From the NCBI GenBank assembly GCA_019187195.1, contig JABAQT010000025.1:1-53551 (forward strand): a stretch of DNA of 53,551 bases, given 5' to 3'. The position numbers and the translations under genes are program-made. Below are positions 48,856 through 53,551 of the stretch, in pieces (within the stretch, counting starts at the first letter, position 1; each line of letters begins with the position of its first letter). Source of the DNA: Bryobacteraceae bacterium (GTDB lineage: Bacteria > Acidobacteriota > Terriglobia > Bryobacterales > Bryobacteraceae). The notes below the pieces were generated by a model. It searched no databases and was not told where the DNA came from. It saw only the letters and a program-made list of their open reading frames with translations.

Positions 48856-51468
48856 ATGAATAAGAGAATCAGGAAAGCCGGCGCCCTCAGCAGAAGGAGA
48901 TTTCTGGCGGGCGCCACGCTCACACCGGCGCTGGGCCGGGGGGATACGGGCGCCACATGGAAAGGCCGCCGCGTGTACGTTGTCCCGAACTTCCATCCCG
49001 CCAGTTGCGGCTGGCTGACCAACTTCTCAAAGGAGCGTGTTTATTGCGCCAATAGCTACTTCGACCACCTCGACCGGGTTCGTGACGATCCCCAATATGC
49101 CTTCGTCCTCTCGGAGGTGAACAACATGATCGCCATGATGAACTTCAGGCCGGAGAGGATGGCTGAGTTGAGGAAGGGCATCGAGGAGCGCCGGGTGGAA
49201 CTCGTGAACGGGTTCTTCCTGGAATCGACGGTGAATCTCACCGGAGGGGAGGCGCTGGTCCGCCTGGGAGTGGAGGGTTTGCGCTGGCAGCGGAAGGTTT
49301 TCGGCGTGCGGCCGCGATTTGCTTGGACCATCGATGTCTGCGGGACACACGAACAGATGGCGCAGATTTCCGCCGGGCTTGGCCTGGAAGCGATGGTTTA
49401 TACACGAAAGAACCCGACGGGGAGCGCCCTCCATTGGTCCGTCTCGCCGGACGGCACGCGGCTGCTCACTCTATCGCCCGGGCATTACAGCGAGTTGCGG
49501 TTCGTCATGAAGACCACCGAACCACTGACAAGCGCGCAGGTGGCGGAAGTGGAGGACTACCTCGCCGGCAGATTGAAGGTCACGCCGGAAGCGGCCCCGG
49601 TCCTGGTTCTGGCGGGCGGCGGCGACTACGCCCTGGCGCCGCTGCGTAAGGAGTTCCCGAGCGAATTTCTCGCGCAGTGGAAGCAGAATCCGGAACATCC
49701 GGAGATGCGCTTCTCCATCCTCGGCAAGTACGTGGATGAACTCCAGGGACTGCACCGGGCCGGCAGGTTGAAGATTCCTTCGATGTTAGGAGGCACGGCC
49801 TACGATTTCAACTCCTTCTGGATCGAGAATCCGCGAGTCAAGTCCTCCTACCGCCGATGTGAACACCTGCTGCAGGCCGCCGAATCAGTGGCCGCGGCCG
49901 CGAGCCTGAAGACGAATCACGCCTATCCGTCCCAGGACCTGTACAACGCCTGGACCCTCATGTTTCTGAACATGGATCGCAATACGTTGTGGGGCTCGGC
50001 GGGCGGCATGGTCTTCGAGCATCCGGCTTCATGGGACGTCAAGGACCGGTTCGAATGGGTGGAAAGGAACGCCTCGGCCGCCGCCGGCGCGGCTGGATCG
50101 GCGCTGCTCGCCCCGGGTGACGGCATCGGACTGTACAACCCGTTGAACTGGAAGCGCGAGGACCCCGTGCTTCTGCCGCAAGGGCTGAACGGGTTGGACG
50201 GACAGGCCGCCGAAGGAATGATTCTGTGCCGGCCGGAACTGCCGTCTTTCGGAATCGGGGCATGGGGGAAAGCCGTGGGTGCGCCCACCGCGTCCAGGGA
50301 GATTCCACTACCCGGCGCCATCGAAACGAAACACTACAAGGCGCGCATCGATCCGCGGACCGGCGCGATCACTTCGGTGACACTTCGTAGCGGCAGGGAG
50401 ATGCTGTCCGGTCCGGCCAACGTGGTGGTGGCCGAGAAGCCCCGTTCCCAGAAGGGCGATCCGGGCGATCACATGCTGCCGCGCCCCGAACGGGACCGTC
50501 TGGACGCGACCAGCGGGCATGCGCAAACCATCCGCGTACAGCGAGGCGCGCTGGCGACGATTGTCGAAGCCGAAGGCGAGTTCATCGGCGGCGGCGTGTG
50601 CCGCCGGAGCGTCACTTTCTACAATGACTATCCGCGCATCGACTTTACCACCGAATTGAACGACCTGCCGGACCTTACCGTCGTTGTGGCCGAGTTTCCG
50701 CTGGCCGGAGAGATCAATGAAGTGCGCCGCGGAATACCCTACGGCTTCTCTCATGGCGCCTGGGCGAAACAGAATCCGAACCTCCACGGCTGGACAAGAG
50801 GCATTGTGCCGGCCATCCGCTGGTCCCACTATGCGCTTGCCGGCGGGGGTGGGGCCGCTTTGTTCGATCGCGGGTTGCCGGGGCGCGAACTGAACGGCAG
50901 CACGCCGATCATTTATCTCTATAACGCCACCGACAAGTACTACGGCTACCCGAATCCCTGGCTCAGCGGAAAGGGCCGCCACGGACTGCAATACGCGCTG
51001 ATGTTTCACGACGGAGATTGGCGCGGCGCTTCCATTGCGCGAATGGCTTGGGAGTTCAACTGCCCTCCGCTGGTTTTCGCCGGCCGCAGAGCGGCACGCC
51101 CCTGGTCATTCCTCCATACTTCAGACAACATCATTGTGGAGGCCGTACGGCGCATCGGAAGCGACATCGAAGTCCGGTTCGCCGAATGCCTGGGGTCGGC
51201 CGGAACGGCGGAGATCACGTTGCTGCTTCCGCATCAGTCCGCGCGCGTGACCGACATGAACGGCGAACACGCCAGTCCTCTCACCGGTGGTCCGGCTTAC
51301 AAACTGCCCGTGAATCCACAGCAGATTGTCACGCTACGCTTCCGGGCAGCGCGGCCCGTGCCGGAAGCCGAAATCATCACTCGTTGGGACCCCATGGTCC
51401 CTCCGGCCAAACGCGCCATGCTTCACCAGTACTCGAGCGAAAAGGGGCATCCGCCCAGAGGGAATTAA
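48856..51468 (+). CDS. Glycoside hydrolase family 38-like alpha-mannosidase
   Basis: 870 residues with a Tat leader (LSRRRFLAGATLTPALG). The N-terminal catalytic domain begins RVYVVPNFHPASCGW and contains the nucleophile region AWTIDVCGTHEQM, with Asp160 in the position of the GH38 nucleophile and His165 near the GHS metal site of the family. The middle three-helix bundle and C-terminal beta domains follow (GDGIGLYNPLNW, GAIETKHYKARIDPRTGAI, RIDFTTELND). Expected to hydrolyse alpha-mannosides in the periplasm. The zinc-ligand His of the usual HxDxG opening is not as clear, so activity should be tested. GAAAGGA precedes the ATG. Confidence 0.85.
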   Translation: MNKRIRKAGALSRRRFLAGATLTPALGRGDTGATWKGRRVYVVPNFHPASCGWLTNFSKERVYCANSYFDHLDRVRDDPQYAFVLSEVNNMIAMMNFRPERMAELRKGIEERRVELVNGFFLESTVNLTGGEALVRLGVEGLRWQRKVFGVRPRFAWTIDVCGTHEQMAQISAGLGLEAMVYTRKNPTGSALHWSVSPDGTRLLTLSPGHYSELRFVMKTTEPLTSAQVAEVEDYLAGRLKVTPEAAPVLVLAGGGDYALAPLRKEFPSEFLAQWKQNPEHPEMRFSILGKYVDELQGLHRAGRLKIPSMLGGTAYDFNSFWIENPRVKSSYRRCEHLLQAAESVAAAASLKTNHAYPSQDLYNAWTLMFLNMDRNTLWGSAGGMVFEHPASWDVKDRFEWVERNASAAAGAAGSALLAPGDGIGLYNPLNWKREDPVLLPQGLNGLDGQAAEGMILCRPELPSFGIGAWGKAVGAPTASREIPLPGAIETKHYKARIDPRTGAITSVTLRSGREMLSGPANVVVAEKPRSQKGDPGDHMLPRPERDRLDATSGHAQTIRVQRGALATIVEAEGEFIGGGVCRRSVTFYNDYPRIDFTTELNDLPDLTVVVAEFPLAGEINEVRRGIPYGFSHGAWAKQNPNLHGWTRGIVPAIRWSHYALAGGGGAALFDRGLPGRELNGSTPIIYLYNATDKYYGYPNPWLSGKGRHGLQYALMFHDGDWRGASIARMAWEFNCPPLVFAGRRAARPWSFLHTSDNIIVEAVRRIGSDIEVRFAECLGSAGTAEITLLLPHQSARVTDMNGEHASPLTGGPAYKLPVNPQQIVTLRFRAARPVPEAEIITRWDPMVPPAKRAMLHQYSSEKGHPPRGN

Positions 51469-51523
51469 CCGTGCAAGCCAACACTCCGGTCAACTGCAGC
51501 GATCTTTCCAGCGGGAAAAATTC

Positions 51524-53218
51524 ATGAGCGATGCAAACTCCGCGCGGCGGGCATTCCTTCGATCGTCGTTGGGGACGGCGTTGGCGGCAAAAAGCGCGGG
51601 CGCGTCCATCACCGAAGGCCTGGAGACCAAAGCCTTGCGGGGAGTAGTGGCTGCCGATCCCCAGGAATCCGCGCGTTGCGGCGCGCGGTTGCTCGCATCG
51701 GGCGGCAATGCCATGGATGCGGCCGCGGCGGCCTGCCTGGCCTCGTGCGTACTCGAGGAATCCGCCACGGGCATCGGCGGGTATGTGCTCGCGGCGGTGA
51801 TCCTCGAGGGCAAGCAGGGCCGCGTCTGGTCGCTCGACTCGAACTCGGTGGCGCCGGCCGGGGCTTCGCCCGGCATGTACGCCGTGGAACCGGCGGGCTC
51901 AGGTAAGCGGGGCATCGACGAGAACGAATACCAGTGTTCGGTGCCGGGAAACGTGAACATCTTCGGGCCGCTCGCCGTGGGAGTGCCTGGCGTGATGGCC
52001 GGTGTTGGGACGCTCTGGGAGCGGTGGGGCCGCGCGAAGTGGCCGCTGGTGGTGGCGCCCGCCCGCGAACTGTTGGAAAAGGGTATCCCTTACGGCCGGG
52101 TCGCGGCGGCCGCCAGGACCAGGGAAGCCGAAATTCGCCGCTTCGAGCCGACGCTCCGCCACTTGATGCCCGATGGCAGGTTGCCTAAACCGGACGAAAT
52201 CTGGCGCCGGCCCGATCTCGAAAAAACCCTGGCTCGAATCGCTTCGGCGGGCTGGCGTGACTTTTATGAAGGGGACCTCGGCCGGCGCATCGCGGCTCAT
52301 GTCCGCGCGGGAGGAGGCATTCTCTCGAGTTCAGACATGGCGGCCTTCCGTCCACGTCTTACCGAGCCGTACGAAACCTCGTTCCATGGGGCCAGAGTCT
52401 ACAGTTCGATTCTGGCGAACGGCGGCCTCAGCATCGCCCAGGCTTTGAATATGCTGGACCAGTTCGACGCGGTTCCCGCCGCCGATCCACGCTACTGGCA
52501 CCGGTTGGCCGAGGTTCTGAAACTCGTCTGGCGGGACCGCCTGCGGTATCTAGGCGATCCGGACCAGGCCCACGTCCCGGTGCGCCGCCTGCTGAGCCCC
52601 GATTACGCCGCCGGGCGCGTCGAGACATTGCGCACCTACCCGGATGCGGTTGATCGCCAGGGCTTTCATCCCGCCGGTCAATCGAAGGGGACCATCCATA
52701 TCTCGACGGCGGATTCAGAGGGCAACATGGTAGCGGTGACCATCTCGCACGGAGGGGATTTCGGATCGTGTGTTACGGTGCCTGAAACGGGGATTATCCT
52801 CGGACACGGAATGTGCCGTTTTGATCCGCGTCCCGGCAGACCGAACTCGATCGGCCCCCGCAAGCGTCCCCTCAACAACGTCTGTCCCACCATTGTGCGC
52901 TTGCCTGGCCGCGATGTCGCTCTCGGCCTTCGCGGAGGCCGCCGCATCATCAGCACCGTCATCGAAATGTGCCGCCGCGTTGTCGATTTGCAAGCTTCCG
53001 GATACGAGGCCGTGTCCGCCCCCCGCATCCACCTGGAGGGTCAGGAACCTATCCTCGCGCTATCGTCGCTCGACGCCGCGGCGGTTGCGGCGCTGAAATC
53101 CCTTGGCCACGGAGTGGTTATGCAACCAGGGATCGGAGGCAACGCCGGTGTCGCTGAACGTTTTGCCGACGGCAAGCTGCGTGGCGGCAGCAATGTCTGG
53201 GTGGTAGGCGTCAGTTAG
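51524..53218 (+). CDS. Tat-exported gamma-glutamyltransferase
   Basis: 564 residues. A twin-arginine leader (SARRAFLRSSLG) is followed by a proenzyme of the N-terminal nucleophile family. GASGGNAMDAAAAACLA-like segment (LASGGNAMDAAAAACLA), then the autocleavage site before Thr390 in SKGTIHISTAD, where typical enzymes read TTHxS. The small subunit has FGSCVTVPETGIILGHGM and RKRPLNNVCPTIV. It cleaves gamma-glutamyl bonds, for example glutathione or other gamma-glutamyl amides. The start at 51524 opens the leader. It ends the plus-strand cluster, 55 bases after the mannosidase. Confidence 0.88.
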   Translation: MSDANSARRAFLRSSLGTALAAKSAGASITEGLETKALRGVVAADPQESARCGARLLASGGNAMDAAAAACLASCVLEESATGIGGYVLAAVILEGKQGRVWSLDSNSVAPAGASPGMYAVEPAGSGKRGIDENEYQCSVPGNVNIFGPLAVGVPGVMAGVGTLWERWGRAKWPLVVAPARELLEKGIPYGRVAAAARTREAEIRRFEPTLRHLMPDGRLPKPDEIWRRPDLEKTLARIASAGWRDFYEGDLGRRIAAHVRAGGGILSSSDMAAFRPRLTEPYETSFHGARVYSSILANGGLSIAQALNMLDQFDAVPAADPRYWHRLAEVLKLVWRDRLRYLGDPDQAHVPVRRLLSPDYAAGRVETLRTYPDAVDRQGFHPAGQSKGTIHISTADSEGNMVAVTISHGGDFGSCVTVPETGIILGHGMCRFDPRPGRPNSIGPRKRPLNNVCPTIVRLPGRDVALGLRGGRRIISTVIEMCRRVVDLQASGYEAVSAPRIHLEGQEPILALSSLDAAAVAALKSLGHGVVMQPGIGGNAGVAERFADGKLRGGSNVWVVGVS

Positions 53219-53464
53219 ACAATCGCTGCGCGGCCGTGATCGTGGCATGCCGGGCCCAATCCCACAGACGGCTGGTCCCACCGCGGCCGGAAAATGCCGG
53301 CGGCTTGCGGATGCCCGCGCCCGGTCAGTGGCGCCGAAAGCCCAGCGGTCAAACGGATCTTTGGCCAGTCGAACAATCCGCGTGCCGAGGCGCTGCTCCG
53401 CCGGCCGATAGAGCCGGTCATGCACTTTCTCCGCCTCGTGTGCAATGACGGCGTGGAAGCTCAC
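53215..53464 (-). pseudogene. Possible degenerate RelE/ParE-type toxin
   Basis: A GTG at 53464 overlaps the preceding frame's stop by 4 bases (GTGA) and opens VSFHAVIAHEAEKVHDRL and then AEQRLGTRIVRLAKDPFD, a close match to the start of RelE/ParE toxins (FxxxAEKDLxxL, RLAxDPF). After about residue 39 the expected GDYRVIY-type C-terminus is missing in this frame; a plausible continuation lies one base over and stops near 53215. A frameshift is inferred. Low confidence. Confidence 0.25.
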
Positions 53465-53551
53465 AGCCGGCGTTCGCGTTCGCACTGCTCCAGCGGCTTG
53501 ACCCGGCCTTCGGCAACACCGGCGCGCCCGCGGTGAAGAGACTCGACAGCG
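53461..53551 (-). CDS. Possible antitoxin C-terminus, partial
   Basis: An open frame running in from the window edge encodes AVESLHRGRAGVAEGRVKPL and then EQCERERRL before the stop TGA. The EGRVKPLE segment resembles the tail of small antitoxins encoded before RelE/ParE toxins, and the 4-base overlap with the next frame supports an operon. The 5' end is outside the window, so identity cannot be settled here. Confidence 0.25.
   Translation of the reverse strand, partial: AVESLHRGRAGVAEGRVKPLEQCERERRL

Overview
The window is about 53.5 kb of GC-rich bacterial chromosome with densely packed genes. The gene content points to an Acidobacteriota soil or sediment lineage, most like the Bryobacterales/Solibacter group. 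The signs are an Oar-like TonB-dependent receptor with a carboxypeptidase-regulatory-like N-terminus, secreted proteins with the VTPCRxxDTR-type N-terminal domain, several Tat-exported carbohydrate-active enzymes, and many sugar-acid enzymes. This is inferred from protein style; no rRNA or tRNA gene was found in the window to confirm it.

Region 1 (1-8.4 kb) holds a Lon protease, a secreted BsuPI-like protein, and a mannonate-dehydratase-family enzyme. Next comes an exact tandem duplication of about 1.9 kb carrying the 3' third of the dehydratase gene and a whole collagen-like secreted protein gene. The second copy leaves a truncated dehydratase whose new start codon lies at the junction.

Region 2 (8.4-17 kb, all minus strand) runs from a bPH2 membrane protein through an SDR, an orphan sugar-binding lipoprotein, an LDH2-family dehydrogenase, xseB, a prenyl diphosphate synthase, tlyA, NAD kinase and a dicarboxylate/amino-acid symporter. 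The genes from the bPH2 protein to the symporter overlap or nearly touch. An arginase-family protein and a solo HepT-like protein follow.

Region 3 (17-24 kb, plus strand) has a radical SAM protein, a TonB-dependent receptor with a clear sigma-70-type promoter, a strong terminator, and a secreted sialidase-like protein.

Region 4 (24-38 kb, minus strand) carries a PEP/pyruvate-binding protein fused to two receiver-like domains, glutamate dehydrogenase, and a sulfate-assimilation operon (cysD-cysN-cysH-tauE-ROK kinase). In that operon CysN ends in a decayed APS-kinase-like domain and the reductase is of the iron-sulfur APS type. Upstream on the same strand is priA-GNAT-ROK kinase-DinB.

Region 5 (38-44.5 kb, plus strand) has histidine ammonia-lyase with a terminator, then yebC-ruvC-secreted protein-TlpA-like-deoB with a likely promoter before yebC, and a tiny membrane protein.

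Region 6 (44.6-53.2 kb, plus strand) is an accessory catabolic cluster: a DHDPS/aldolase-family enzyme, a 3-hydroxyacyl-CoA-dehydrogenase-like enzyme, a Tat-exported TIM-barrel-type protein, an enolase-superfamily sugar-acid dehydratase, a Tat-exported GH38 alpha-mannosidase and a Tat-exported gamma-glutamyltransferase. The last 330 bases contain what may be a damaged RelE/ParE-type toxin-antitoxin pair on the minus strand.

No CRISPR array, insertion sequence, prophage or recognisable defence system is visible. The most unusual items are the duplication, the decayed kinase domain of CysN, the receiver-PEP-binding fusion and the region 6 cluster.
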